Shown here: piece after piece, positions 49,637 through 59,234 of the stretch | Numbering within the stretch: the first letter of the stretch is position 1 | Layout of the letters: each line of letters opens with the position of its first letter | Assembly: GCA_963746825.1 (NCBI GenBank) | Contig: CAVVCU010000008.1 | Location: 62,001 to 126,000, forward strand | DNA: 64,000 nt | DNA from: JACVRW01 sp963746825 | Lineage (GTDB): Bacteria; Actinomycetota; Thermoleophilia; Solirubrobacterales; Thermoleophilaceae | Direction: 5' to 3' | Translations under genes and position numbers: made by a program | Notes under the pieces: model-generated | Databases searched by the model: none | Told to the model about the DNA's origin: nothing | What the model saw: the letters and a program-made list of their open reading frames with translations, nothing else

Positions 49637-50430
49637 GCCGTCCGCCGGCCGACGCCGTCATCGCCGGGCTCGCGTCTCGCCAGCACCGGGTAGTCAGCCG
49701 GCGACAGCTGTTGGCCGCGGGCGTCGGGAAGGACGCGATCCAGCATCGGCTCGAGACCCACCGTCTCTTCTGCTGCACCGAGGGGTCTACGCGGTCGGGG
49801 TTCCAAAGATCCGACCCGAGGGCCGCTGGTTAGCTGCCGTACTCGCCTGCGGTGATACCGCCGTCCTCAGCCACCGCTCGGTCGCCGCGCACCTGCGGCT
49901 GCTTCGCCCGAGGCGGGGCCGGTGCACGTGATCGTGCCGGCTCAACCCCGAAGCGCCGCAGCGGCATCGTCGTCCACGCCACCCGCTCGCTCCCCCGAGC
50001 CGACACCTTCACCCGGCTCGCCGTCCCCTGCACCACCGTCGAGCGCACCATCATCGACCTGGCCGCCACCGAGGACTGGCCAACCGTCGAACGCGCCGTC
50101 GAGCAGGCCTTCGCCCTACGCCTCATCGGACGCACCCGCATGCGCGACGCGCTCGACCGCGCCAACGGTCGCAAGGGCGCCAGCAGCTGCGCCGCCTGAT
50201 CACAGCCTCCTCGACGACCTCCGCACACCCGAAGCGAACTCGAGCGCCGCTTCCTGCGCCTGGTCCACGACGCCGCCCTGCCGCCCCCGTGGTCAACCGC
50301 CACCGCGAGGGCCACCGGGTCGACTTCGTCTGGCCGAGCCCGGCTGGTGGTCGACGACGGCCGCGCCACACACGACAACCCCTACGCCTTCCACGGGATC
50401 GTCCCGTGACCTCGGTCGCAAGTCGTAAAC
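49637..50430 (+). pseudogene. Degenerate AbiEi-DUF559 gene (several frameshifts)
   Basis: A decayed relative of the intact gene at 26035-27000. Scattered pieces in different frames align with it in order: RQHRVVSRRQLLAAGVGKDAI (about 49678), HRGVYAVG then RWLAAVLACGDTAVLSHRS (about 49776-49890), VHVIVPA and HATRSLPRADTFTRLAVPCT with ERTIIDLAATEDWPT (about 49920-50100), FLRLVHDAALPPP (about 50250) and HREGHRVDFVWP (about 50298). At least four frame changes and a stop lie between them. This is far more damage than in the other frameshifted genes of the window, so I read it as a true pseudogene. It fills the otherwise gene-free stretch between 49536 and 50454. Confidence 0.75.
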
Positions 50431-50454
50431 GAACCGGAGCGAGTGACCAAACTG

Positions 50455-51153
50455 CTACGCCGTCGCGCGCACGCGCTCGCCGTCCAGAGCATCCAGCGCC
50501 CGCTCCAATGACGTCGAGATACAGGTGAAGATCGGCGTCTCGGACTCCGTGTAGGCGCTCGACTCGGTCGCCCTCAGCTCGTGCACGAGGTCGAGGAACT
50601 CGGCGGGGTCGTCCGCGTCGAAGGCGACCACGAACTCCTGGTCGTCGAGGCCGAAGGAGTAGGCGGTGTTGGTCTCGATGCCGGTGAAGCGGCGTGCCAC
50701 CGCGATGTGGTCGCGCATGATCCGCATGCGTTCCTCGCCCGGGAGCATGTACCAGTCGCGGCGCTTCCACATGGGATAGACGATGAAGTACTTGGAGTCC
50801 GCTCCGGCCCGCGGCACCAGCGGCTTGTCGGGCTCGTCGGAGTAGGGGGACTCCTTGGTCATCGCCAGGTAGGAGTACGGGACGTCCGCGAAGCTCATCA
50901 GGCCCGACTGGTTGAGGAGCACGTGGAGCTCGTGGATCGGCTCCAGGGTGCGGCAGATGGCCCGGACCATCAGATCGCAGTCGCCGCGCGTGCCCACGAG
51001 CGAGTAGGCGCGCAGGAAATGATCCTCGCCGAACTCCCGGCACGCGGCGGCGAACTCGAGCTTGTCCGCCGCGCGCTCCTCGGCGGAGCGCCGCCGCCAG
51101 GCCGGATCGACCTTCAGGAACGTGTATTTGACGTAGTTGCGCGCTTCGCTCAC
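50455..51153 (-). CDS. hemQ: HemQ/chlorite dismutase-family coproheme decarboxylase-like protein
   Basis: A 232-residue chlorite-dismutase-fold protein. In actinobacteria and firmicutes HemQ converts coproheme to heme b at the end of the coproporphyrin-dependent heme pathway. VKYTFLKVDPAWRRRSAEERA starts the fold. YFIVYPMWKRRDWYMLPGEERMRIMRDHIAVARRF contains the Tyr126 region (YPMxK) and the proximal heme His149. The GLDDQEFVVAFDADDPAEFLDLV strand closes the fold. No other heme genes are near. GTG start at 51153 is preferred. It is divergent from the glycosyltransferase-flippase gene across a 45 bp gap. Confidence 0.88.
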   Translation of the reverse strand: MSEARNYVKYTFLKVDPAWRRRSAEERAADKLEFAAACREFGEDHFLRAYSLVGTRGDCDLMVRAICRTLEPIHELHVLLNQSGLMSFADVPYSYLAMTKESPYSDEPDKPLVPRAGADSKYFIVYPMWKRRDWYMLPGEERMRIMRDHIAVARRFTGIETNTAYSFGLDDQEFVVAFDADDPAEFLDLVHELRATESSAYTESETPIFTCISTSLERALDALDGERVRATA

Positions 51154-51198
51154 ATTGGGGAGTTTGCCGTACCCGCTGCAGCGGCCGTCACGGCTAGC

Positions 51199-53532
51199 AT
51201 GTCGGCCGTGCGCATAGCACTGATTTCGCCTTATTCGTACACGTACCCGGGCGGGGTCGGGCGTCACGTCGAAGCCCTCGCCGAGGAGCTGCTGACCCAG
51301 GGCCACCAGGTTCGCCTGCTCGCGCCCCACGACCCCGACGACCGCCTGACTCGTGTGCTGCACCGCGGCGCCCGGCCGGAGCAGCGGCCCCTGCCCGACT
51401 ACATGATCCCGCTGGGGCGGACTCTCGGGATGCCCCTGAACGGGGCGGTGTCGAACCTGTCGCTGTTCCCCGAGGCGGTGTCGACCATGAGCCGCGAGCT
51501 GCGGTACGGCGGCTACGACGTGGTGCACATCCACGAGCCCAACGCCGCCGCCGCGGGCTGGTTTGCCACCGAGATGCTCGGCGCCCCCACCGTCGCCACC
51601 TTCCACACCTACTCGCGCAGCTGGGTGGCGGGCACCATGGCCGCCAACTTCTTCGGCGCTCGCCGGCTGTACTCGAAGCTCAACGCGCGGATCGCCGTGT
51701 CCGAGGCGGCCGAGTGGACGGCGCGGCGCTTCTACGGCGGCCGCTACCGGATCGTCCCCAACGGGGTCGACCTCGCCGCCGCCAGGCCGCGGCTCGAACG
51801 GGCCGGCGAGCCCCTCGAGGTTCTGTTCGTGGGCCGCGCCGAGGAGCGCAAGGGCCTTCCCGTTCTGCTGCGCGCCTTCGAGGCGCTGCGCGGCGCGGGC
51901 GTCGACGCTCGCCTCACCGTCGCCGGGGCCACGCGCGCCGAGGTGGCCCCGCTGCTGATCGACGCCGAGGGAGTCGACGTCGTCGGTCGCGTGTCCGACG
52001 CCGAGAAGTGGCGTCTATTGGGTGCGGCCGACCTGCTCTGCGCGCCCTCGCTGGGCGGCGAGAGCTTCGGGATGGTGCTCACCGAGGCCTTCGCCTCCGG
52101 CACCCCCGTGGTCGCTTCGAAGATCGCCGGCTACCGCGACGTCGTGCGCGACCGTCAGGACGGCCTGCTGGTACCCGCGGGCGACGCGGTCGCGCTGGGA
52201 GAGGCCCTGCGCGACCTGGCTGTCGATCCCGAGCGCCGGGCGCGGATGTCCCGCTCGGCCCGCGAGCGCGCCGAGCGCTTCGCCTGGCCGCAGGTAGCCC
52301 AGGAGGTGACCGAGGTCTACGAGGAGGCGATGGCCCAGCCCGCGCCGCAGGGACGGGCCGCTCGTCTGCAGACGGCGGTCGGGGCGAGGCCGGTGGAGCC
52401 GGGTCCGCGCGTGCCGCCCCGCCGGCTGCCGTCCCTCGAGCCGGCCGACCCGGGCCGCGGGCGTTCGCGAGTGGCCTCGCGTGTGCGCACCGGGGCCCTG
52501 GCGCTCGGTGCCGTGGGCGGTACCGCGCTGGCCGCGTGGGCCCTGCAACGCATAGGTATCGAATCCATCGGCCGCGCGGTGGTGGCCGCCACCCCGGTCT
52601 GGGTGCTCGCGGCCTTCGCGCTCATGTGCGCGTCGATGCTGCTGCGCGCGGAGGCGTGGCACGCGATCCTGCGCGCCGCGCTCCCGGGCACCCGCGTCCG
52701 GCGCCGCGACGCGGCCCGCGCGACGATGATCGGCGTACTCATGTCCGCCACCCTGCCCGCCCGGCTGGGCGAGCCGAGCCGCGCACTGATCCTGTCCCGG
52801 CGCGTCGGCCGGATGCGCGAGCGCTTCCCGGTGGTGCTGGGCACGATGGTCTCCCAGACGCTGCTCAACCTGCTCGCGCTGGCCATTCTTGGCGGCGTGA
52901 TGTTCGCCACCGTCGGGATCTTCCGCGGCGGTGAGGACGCCCTGGTGATCGGGACGATGGCCCCGCTGGTGGTGATCGGCCTGGTGCTGGCCGCCCCGTG
53001 GCTGTTGCGCCGCGGCAAGCCGTCGCGCTTCCAGCGCGTCCAGCAGGCGGCGGTCGTGGTGCGCGGCGCGCTGCTGCAGGTGCGCTCGGGCCTCGAGGTC
53101 TTCCGGCGCCCGCGGTTGGGTGGGTGGGCGCTCCTCAACCAGCTGAGCGCCTGGGCCGTCCAGTGGCTGGCCTGCTACCTGCTGCTCGTGGCCCTGGGCC
53201 TCGACGAGCGCGCCGGCCTGGGTGCCGCGGCCGCCGTTCTCTTCGCGGTGAACGTGACCGCCGCTCTGCCGGTGACGCCGTCGAACCTGGGTGTGTTCCA
53301 GGCCGCCTGCGTGGCCGTCCTGTCGGCCTACGGCGTGGGCAAGACCGACGCGCTGGCCTACGGGATCATCCTGCAGGCGGTTGAGATCGCCACCGCGCTG
53401 GCCATGGGCATGCCCGCGCTCGTGCGCGAGGGGATGACCTGGCGCGACCTGCGCCTGCGGGCCATGCACGCCTCGCCGGTCACGCTCGGCAGCGGCCGGT
53501 CGCGCGGAGACGCGGCCGAGGCCGAGGCTTAG
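51199..53532 (+). CDS. PimA-like GT4 glycosyltransferase fused to LPG-synthase/flippase-type membrane domain
   Basis: A 777-residue fusion. Residues 1-380 are a GT4 enzyme like PimA: SPYSYTYPGGVGRHVEALAEEL, VVHIHEPNAAAAGW, RYRIVPNGVDLAAARP, VLFVGRAEERKGLPVLLRAFEAL and CAPSLGGESFGMVLTEAFASGTPVVAS (donor site). A Pro/Arg linker (residues 380-435) leads to about eight membrane helices matching the UPF0104/LPG synthase TM family, including GVLMSATLPARLGEPSRALIL and ALPVTPSNLGVFQAACVAVLSAYGVG. Fusing both suggests that the lipid-linked sugar made inside is moved across the membrane by the same protein; that is inference. It follows the hemQ gene divergently and precedes metH. Confidence 0.88.
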   Translation: MSAVRIALISPYSYTYPGGVGRHVEALAEELLTQGHQVRLLAPHDPDDRLTRVLHRGARPEQRPLPDYMIPLGRTLGMPLNGAVSNLSLFPEAVSTMSRELRYGGYDVVHIHEPNAAAAGWFATEMLGAPTVATFHTYSRSWVAGTMAANFFGARRLYSKLNARIAVSEAAEWTARRFYGGRYRIVPNGVDLAAARPRLERAGEPLEVLFVGRAEERKGLPVLLRAFEALRGAGVDARLTVAGATRAEVAPLLIDAEGVDVVGRVSDAEKWRLLGAADLLCAPSLGGESFGMVLTEAFASGTPVVASKIAGYRDVVRDRQDGLLVPAGDAVALGEALRDLAVDPERRARMSRSARERAERFAWPQVAQEVTEVYEEAMAQPAPQGRAARLQTAVGARPVEPGPRVPPRRLPSLEPADPGRGRSRVASRVRTGALALGAVGGTALAAWALQRIGIESIGRAVVAATPVWVLAAFALMCASMLLRAEAWHAILRAALPGTRVRRRDAARATMIGVLMSATLPARLGEPSRALILSRRVGRMRERFPVVLGTMVSQTLLNLLALAILGGVMFATVGIFRGGEDALVIGTMAPLVVIGLVLAAPWLLRRGKPSRFQRVQQAAVVVRGALLQVRSGLEVFRRPRLGGWALLNQLSAWAVQWLACYLLLVALGLDERAGLGAAAAVLFAVNVTAALPVTPSNLGVFQAACVAVLSAYGVGKTDALAYGIILQAVEIATALAMGMPALVREGMTWRDLRLRAMHASPVTLGSGRSRGDAAEAEA

Positions 53533-53600
53533 GCCGCAGCGGGCTTCTCCAGGTTTCCCGGCTTGGGGCCGAGAAACATGGATAGACGCGTCCCGACCCA

Positions 53601-53635
53601 AACCTTCACACATCTGTGTCAAGGTTCGGTACGAT
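53601..53635 (+). promoter_or_regulatory. metH promoter with overlapping 26 bp palindrome
   Basis: AACCTTCACACAT (53601-53613) faces CTGTGTCAAGGTT (53614-53626); 11 of 13 pairs match. TTCACA (53605-53610) and TACGAT (53630-53635), 19 bp apart, look like -35 and -10 boxes. Transcription would start about 5 bases before GTG 53647, giving an almost leaderless mRNA. A repressor on the palindrome would block the -35 region. No known methionine operator (e.g. MetJ, SahR) matches by eye. Confidence 0.55.
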
Positions 53636-53646
53636 AGATCGCACCT

Positions 53647-56600
53647 GTGCCTTCCCGCCACGACTTCATCGACACCGCACGCCGGCGCCTCGTCGTCTTC
53701 GACGGCGGCATGGGCGCCACGCTCGAACAGCTCGAGCTGACCCAGGAGGACTACGGCGGGCTGCCCGGCAAGTGCCACGAGGCGCTCGTGCTCAACCGCC
53801 CCGACGTGATCCAGAGCGTCCACGAGTCGATGCTCGACGCGGGCGCCGAAGCGCTGCAGACCGACACCTTCCAGGCCAGCCGCATCAAGCTCGACGAATG
53901 GGGCCTCGGGCAGCACACGCCCGAGATCAACCGCCGCGCGGCGGAGATCGCGCGCGCGGCGGCGGGCGAGGAGCGCTTCGTGGCCGGCTCGATCGGCCCC
54001 ACCGGCCACCTGCCCGCCTCCGATGACCCCACCCTGGGCAAGATCACCTTCCGCGAGCTCGTCGAGGTGTTCACCGAGCAGGCCCGCGGCCTGGTCGAGG
54101 GGGGCGTCGACCTCATCATCATCGAGACGGCCCAGGACATCCTCGAGGTCAAGGCGGCGGTTTTCGGAGCCCGCGAGGCGTTCAAGCTCACGGGCCGCAG
54201 CCTTCCGCTGCAGACCAGCGTCTCGCTGCTGCCCAACGGCGGCAAGATGCTGCTGGGCACCGACATCCAGGCTGTGCTCACCACGCTGGTGTCGCTCGAC
54301 GTGGACGTGATCGGGCTCAACTGCTCCACCGGTCCCGAGGACATGCGCGACGCGATCCGCTACCTCGGCGAATTCAGCCCCCTGCCGGTGCACTGCATCC
54401 CCAACGCCGGCCTACCTCTCCAGGGGCCCGAGGGCGAGACGATCTTCCCCGAGAAGCCGGATTCGCTGGCGAGCACGCTGCAGGAGTTCGTGGAGCGCTA
54501 CGGGATCTCCATCGTGGGCGGCTGCTGCGGCACGACCCCCGACCACATCCGGGCGATCGTCGATCGCGTGGGCGGGCGGGAGGTGGCCGCGCGGCCGGGG
54601 ACACGGGAGGCCCTCGTGTCCTCGATGATGACCGCCACGCCGCTGGTGCAGGAGCCGCGGCCGACCCTCGTGGGCGAGCGGGTGAACTCGCAGGGCTCGC
54701 GCAAGGCCAAGGAGCTCCTGCTGGCCGACGACTACGACGGCATCATGCGCGTGGCCGAGGATCAGGTGGAGGGCGGCGCGCACGTGCTCGACGTGTGCGT
54801 GGCCCTGACCGAGCGCCAGGACGAGGACGTCCAGATGCGCGAGGTGGTCAAGCGCATCTCGCTGAGCCAGCCGTCGCCCATTCAGATCGACTCCACCGAG
54901 CCCGAGGTCATCCAGGCTGCTCTCGAGGCCATTCCCGGCCGGGCGATCGTCAACTCGGTCAACCTCGAGGCGGGCCGCGACAAGCTCGACGTGGTCGCAC
55001 CGCTGGCCAAGTCCCACGGAGCGGCGCTGATCGCTCTGACGATCGACGAGGTCGGCATGGCCAAGACCGCGGAGCGAAAGCTCGAGGTGGCCAGGCGGAT
55101 CGTCGAGCTGGCCTGCGACGAGCACGGCCTCGACCGCGAGGCGCTCATCTTCGACGCGCTGACCTTCACGCTGACCACCGGCGACGAGGAGTGGCGCCCG
55201 AGCGCGGTGGCCACCATCGAGGGAATCGAGCTGATCAAGAAGGAGCTGCCGGGGGTCAAGACCTCGCTCGGGGTGTCCAACGTCTCCTTCGGCGTGTCGC
55301 CCGGCGGGCGCGCCGTGCTCAACTCGGTCTTCCTGCATCACTGCGTCGAGGCGGGGCTCGACCTGGCGATGGTCAACCCCAACCACATCACGCCGTACGG
55401 CGAGATCAGCGACTACGAGCGCGAGCTGGCGGACGATCTGGTGTTCAACCGCTCAGAGGACGCGCTCGAGCGCTTCATCGCGCACTTCGAGCAGAAGGGC
55501 GAGGAGGAGGCCGACGACGCCGGCACCGACCCCACCGAGGGCATGGAGCCCGAGGAGGCGCTGCACTTCCACATCCTGCGCCGCAAGAAGGAGGGCGTGG
55601 AGGACTGGATCGACCGGTCGGTGGAGAAGATCGGCGCGGTGCCCACGCTCAACGGGGTGCTGCTGCCCGCCATGAAGGAGGTGGGCGACAAGTTCGGCGC
55701 CGGTGAGCTGATCCTGCCCTTCGTGCTCCAGTCGGCCGAGGTGATGAAGCGCGCCGTGGCTCAGCTCGAGAACTATCTCGAGCGGATGGAGGGGCACACC
55801 AAGGGCAGGGTGGTGATCGCCACCGTGTTCGGCGACGTGCACGACATCGGCAAGTCGCTCGTCAACACCATCCTCACCAACAACGGCTACACGGTGATCG
55901 ACCTGGGCAAGCAGGTGCCGGTCGACTCGATCATCAACGCTGCGATCGAGAACGAGGCCGACGCCATCGGGCTCTCGGCGCTGCTCGTGTCCACCTCCAA
56001 GCAGATGCCGACCTGCGTGCAGGAGCTGCACCAGCGCGGGCTCGACTTCCCGGTGCTGATCGGCGGCGCGGCCATCAACCGCGACTTCGGCCGGCGCATC
56101 CTCTACCCCAAGGGCAAGGAATCCGACGAGATCTACGAGCCGGGCGTCTACTACTGCAAGGACGCCTTCGCGGGGCTGGCCACGGTCGACCAGCTGGTGG
56201 ACGACGAGACCCGCGGTGCGCTGGTCGAGCGCTTCCGCACCGAGGCCAAGGCGCTGCGCGAGAAGCCGGTCGAGGTGGACACCGGCCCGCCCGTGACCGA
56301 TTCATCCGCGCGCTCGGCCGCCCGGACCGACAACGAGATTCCCGAGCCGCCCTACTGGGGCGCGCGCGAGACCGAGGTCGACCTCGACGATGTCTACCCC
56401 CATCTCGACCGCCACGTGCTCTTCAAGCTGCACTGGGGCGGGCGCGGGGTGAAGGGCGAGGAGTGGGAGCGCCTGGTGCAGGGCGACGGCGAGGAGGAGG
56501 GCTTCGCGCCGCGCCTCGAGCGCATGTGGCGAGAGCAGGACTACCTTCATCCGCGGGCCAAGCTGGGCTACTTCCCGTGCAACTCCGACGGCAACGACCT

Positions 56601-57187
56601 GGTGGTGTTCGACCCCGAGGATCCCTCGCGCGAGCTCGAGCGGCTGAGCGTTCCCGCGCCAGCCCAAGCACGACCGCATCTGCCTGGCCGACTTCTTCCG
56701 GCCGCTTGACTCGGGCGAGCGCGACGTGGTGGCGCTCCAGGGCGTGACCGTAGGACCCGAGGTCACCGACCTGATGGCTCAGCTGGAGCGCGACGGCGAG
56801 TTCGCCGAGCAGCTCTACACCCACGGCCTCGGAGTGCAGACCGCGGAGGGACTGGCCGAGTGGCAGCACTCGAAGGCGCGCCGCGACCTGGGGATCGAGC
56901 TCGACGAGGGCCGGCGCTACTCGTGGGGCTACCCGGCCTGCCCGGACCAGTCAGAGCACGAGAAGGTGTGGCGCCTGCTGGGACTCGACGACATCGGCAT
57001 GTACCTCTCCGACGGCTTCGCCGTGATGCCCGAGCAGTCGACGGTGGCCATAATCGCCCACCATCCCCAGGCGGTCTACTTCGGAATGAAGTCCGGCTTC
57101 ATACCGAAGGAGAAGGCACCCGACGAGCTGATCGCGGGGACCGAGCGGGGCAGCGAGCTGCCGGCGGCGGACGAAATTCCGGCTTAG
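53647..57187 (+). CDS. metH: Cobalamin-dependent methionine synthase MetH, frameshifted
   Basis: Methionine synthase, about 1,180 residues after correction. It moves a methyl from methyltetrahydrofolate via cobalamin to homocysteine. Domains run in the standard order. The homocysteine domain comes first (FDGGMGATLEQLELT, VIGLNC and GGCCGTTPDHI near residue 291 for zinc). The pterin domain follows (PTLVGERVNSQGSRKAKELL, IQIDSTEP). The cobalamin domain has the lower ligand in GDVHDIGKSLV, Asp730-x-His732-x-x-Gly735. The SAM-reactivation domain is last (RRYSWGYPACPDQSEHEKVW, MYLSDGFAVMPEQSTVAIIAHHPQAVYF). One extra G near 56650 shifts the frame in the last domain, and FPRQPKHDRICLADFF resumes. 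GTG start. A 26 bp palindrome overlies its promoter. Confidence 0.9.
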
Positions 57188-57234
57188 GGGATAGGTTCCC
57201 GGACCGGAGGCGCCTCGACCAAGGAGGAGCCCCC

Positions 57235-57615
57235 ATGCACCGCAGGATCTTTCTCTTCGTAGCGCTGCTGACCGCGCTGGCCCTGGCGGCCCCGGCCGGC
57301 GCCGCAGCCCAGAGCCCGGCGAGTCTTGCCCCGAGCGCGGCCGAGGCTCAGGAGGCCACCACCGCCTGCGGCCCGGGCGGGGCCGGCGACCAGCTCGTCC
57401 CGGACTCCGGGCCGTGGTTCAACTTCACCGCGGCCTGTGCACGCCATGACGCCTGTTACGGAGCGCAACTGGGCCAGGCCTACTGCGACACCCGCTTCCG
57501 GGACGACATGTACGCCCACTGCGCCACGCGCCCGTGGTATCAGCGCGGCCTGTGCCGCAACACGGCCAACGTCTACTACGAGGCGGTACGGCGCTTCGGG
57601 TACCTCTTCTACTAG
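57235..57615 (+). CDS. Secreted prokaryotic phospholipase A2
   Basis: A 126-residue secreted enzyme. It has a Sec signal peptide (MHRRIFLFVALLTALALAAPAGAAA) and a mature domain of the prokaryotic PLA2 family: CGPGGAGDQLVPDSGPWFNFTAACARHDACYG. The catalytic dyad is His71-Asp72, and the calcium loop is near the PWFNF segment. Cysteines at several positions suggest disulfides (ACARHDACYG, AYCDTRF, HCATRPW, LCRNT). It releases fatty acids from phospholipids outside the cell. AAGGAGGAG lies 6 bases before ATG 57235. It follows metH by 47 bp, but a functional link is not apparent. Confidence 0.85.
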   Translation: MHRRIFLFVALLTALALAAPAGAAAQSPASLAPSAAEAQEATTACGPGGAGDQLVPDSGPWFNFTAACARHDACYGAQLGQAYCDTRFRDDMYAHCATRPWYQRGLCRNTANVYYEAVRRFGYLFY

Positions 57616-57644
57616 GAGCCGACCGGGGATAGGGTCGTTCGGCA

Positions 57645-59153
57645 ATGGCTGAGCGGCCCGACCCGGTTCCGGACCTCGACTGGGGCCCCGCCCGCGCGCG
57701 CGAGCTGGGCGAGGAGGTGGTCGAGCTCTGGGCGGAGCTGCTCGCCCGCCTGCCCGAGCTCGATGTGGGGGGCGATTTCAGCGCGCAGGCGGTGCGCGAC
57801 CGCCTGGATCTGGACATCCCCGACGAGGGCGCTTCCAACGACGAGCTGATTCGGCGCCTGCGCGAGCTCGTCTTCGACGGGTCGATCTATCCGGGTCATC
57901 CCGGTTTCCTCGCCTACGTCTCGGGCTCGGGCACCGTGCCCGGTGCGGCGGCCGATCTGATCGCGTCGGCGCTCAACCAGAACCTCGGCGGCTTTCGCCT
58001 CAGCCCGGGCGCCAACCAGGTGGAGGCCGCGGTGATCCGCTGGCTGGCCGACAGCTTCGGCCTTCCCGACTCCGCCGGTGGTCAGGTGGTGGCCGGCGGC
58101 GCCATGGCCAACTTCGTCGGGCTCAAGGTGGCGCGCGACCGCGCCCTGGGCCCGGCGGCGCGCGCCGAGGGCGTGAGGAGCGGCCCCCCGCTGGCCCTCT
58201 ACGCCTCGAGTGAGGCACACGTCGTCCAGAGCCGCGCCGCCGACATGCTCGGCCTGGGCGCCGATGCCGTCCGCTCAATCCCCGTGGACGAGGCGCAGCG
58301 CATGCGGGTCGACGACCTTGAGAGGCAGATCGAGTCAGACCGCGCGGCCGGAATCGCACCCGGGGCGGTGATCGGCACGGCCGGCACCACCTCCACCGGA
58401 GCCATCGACCCCCTAGACGATCTGGCCGACGTCTGCCAGCGCGAGGACATCCACTTCCACGTGGACGCCTGCTACGGCGGGCCCGCTGTGCTGGCCCACG
58501 ATCTGCGCCCGCTCCTCGCCGGAATCGAGCGCGCCGACTCGATAGCCGCCGACGCCCACAAGTGGCTCTACACCCCACTGCTGGGCGGCTGCGCGCTGGT
58601 GCGCGACGAGCAGCTGCTGACCGAGGCCTTCGCCGCCGACGCCAGCTACATCTGGATGGACGAGGAGGTTCGCTCGCGGCACGGGGTCGACTACGTCCAT
58701 CAGGGCCCCGACTTCAGCCGCGGCTTTGCCGCGTTGCGGATCTGGCTCTCCCTCGTCGCCCACGGAACCGCCGCCTACGGCCGCCGCATCTCACACGATG
58801 CGGCGCTCGCCCGCTACCTCGGCGAGCTCGTGGCCGAGCACCCGGACTTCGAGCTGATGACCCCGGTGAACCTCTCGATCTGCTGCTTTCGCTACGCGCC
58901 GGAGCGGCTGCGCGACGACGAGGAGGCGCTGGCTCGCCTCAACGAGCACATCATGGTGGCCAGCCAGTCCGACGGGCGGGTGTTCGTCTCGAATGCCGTC
59001 GTGAACGGCCGTTTCTGCCTGCGCGCCTGCATCGTCAACTTCCGCACCGAGGCCGAGCACCTCGAGCGCGTGCTGGCCGTCGCGGAGGAGCTGGGCCGCG
59101 CGGCGCTCGATGCCCAAGCCGCCTCCGACAGGGGGGCGAAACAGGGCGCCTGA
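57645..59153 (+). CDS. PLP-dependent group II decarboxylase (aromatic amino-acid/DOPA decarboxylase-like)
   Basis: A 502-residue fold-type I PLP enzyme of the group II decarboxylases. PGHPGFLAYVSGSGTVPGAAADLI, GGQVVAGGAMANFVGLKVARD, GTAGTTSTGAIDPLDDLADV, HVDACYGGPAVLAHD and the PLP lysine motif DAHKWLYTPLLGGC are all found. The Asp of HVDA contacts the pyridine nitrogen. Aromatic amino acids, glutamate or tyrosine are possible substrates; tryptophan/tyrosine-type is most like the sequence by feel, but this is not certain. Stands between the phospholipase and amtB genes with 29 and 45+ bp gaps. Predicted cytoplasmic. Confidence 0.9.
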   Translation: MAERPDPVPDLDWGPARARELGEEVVELWAELLARLPELDVGGDFSAQAVRDRLDLDIPDEGASNDELIRRLRELVFDGSIYPGHPGFLAYVSGSGTVPGAAADLIASALNQNLGGFRLSPGANQVEAAVIRWLADSFGLPDSAGGQVVAGGAMANFVGLKVARDRALGPAARAEGVRSGPPLALYASSEAHVVQSRAADMLGLGADAVRSIPVDEAQRMRVDDLERQIESDRAAGIAPGAVIGTAGTTSTGAIDPLDDLADVCQREDIHFHVDACYGGPAVLAHDLRPLLAGIERADSIAADAHKWLYTPLLGGCALVRDEQLLTEAFAADASYIWMDEEVRSRHGVDYVHQGPDFSRGFAALRIWLSLVAHGTAAYGRRISHDAALARYLGELVAEHPDFELMTPVNLSICCFRYAPERLRDDEEALARLNEHIMVASQSDGRVFVSNAVVNGRFCLRACIVNFRTEAEHLERVLAVAEELGRAALDAQAASDRGAKQGA

Positions 59154-59234
59154 ATCTTCGACACAGGGATAAAGACCCTCAGGGAGAGCCTGCCTACCGT
59201 GGCCACAACCTCGGAAGAAAGGCATTTCGCTCTC

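Noticed and set aside
49536..50454. RNA gene or mobile element in the gap after the deacetylase gene
   Set aside because: Translated fragments match the intact AbiEi-DUF559 protein in order, so a protein pseudogene explains it. No transposase similarity seen.
51173..51194. Two adjacent short palindromes (CCGCTGCAGCGG and GCCGT-C-ACGGC) in the hemQ/glycosyltransferase gap
   Set aside because: Could be operators, but such short GC-only dyads are common by chance; not strong enough to list.
53533..53646. Cobalamin riboswitch before metH
   Set aside because: The gap is only 114 bp, the promoter lies at its end, and no B12-box-like sequence is visible; B12 riboswitches are about 200 nt and normally control metE or uptake genes.
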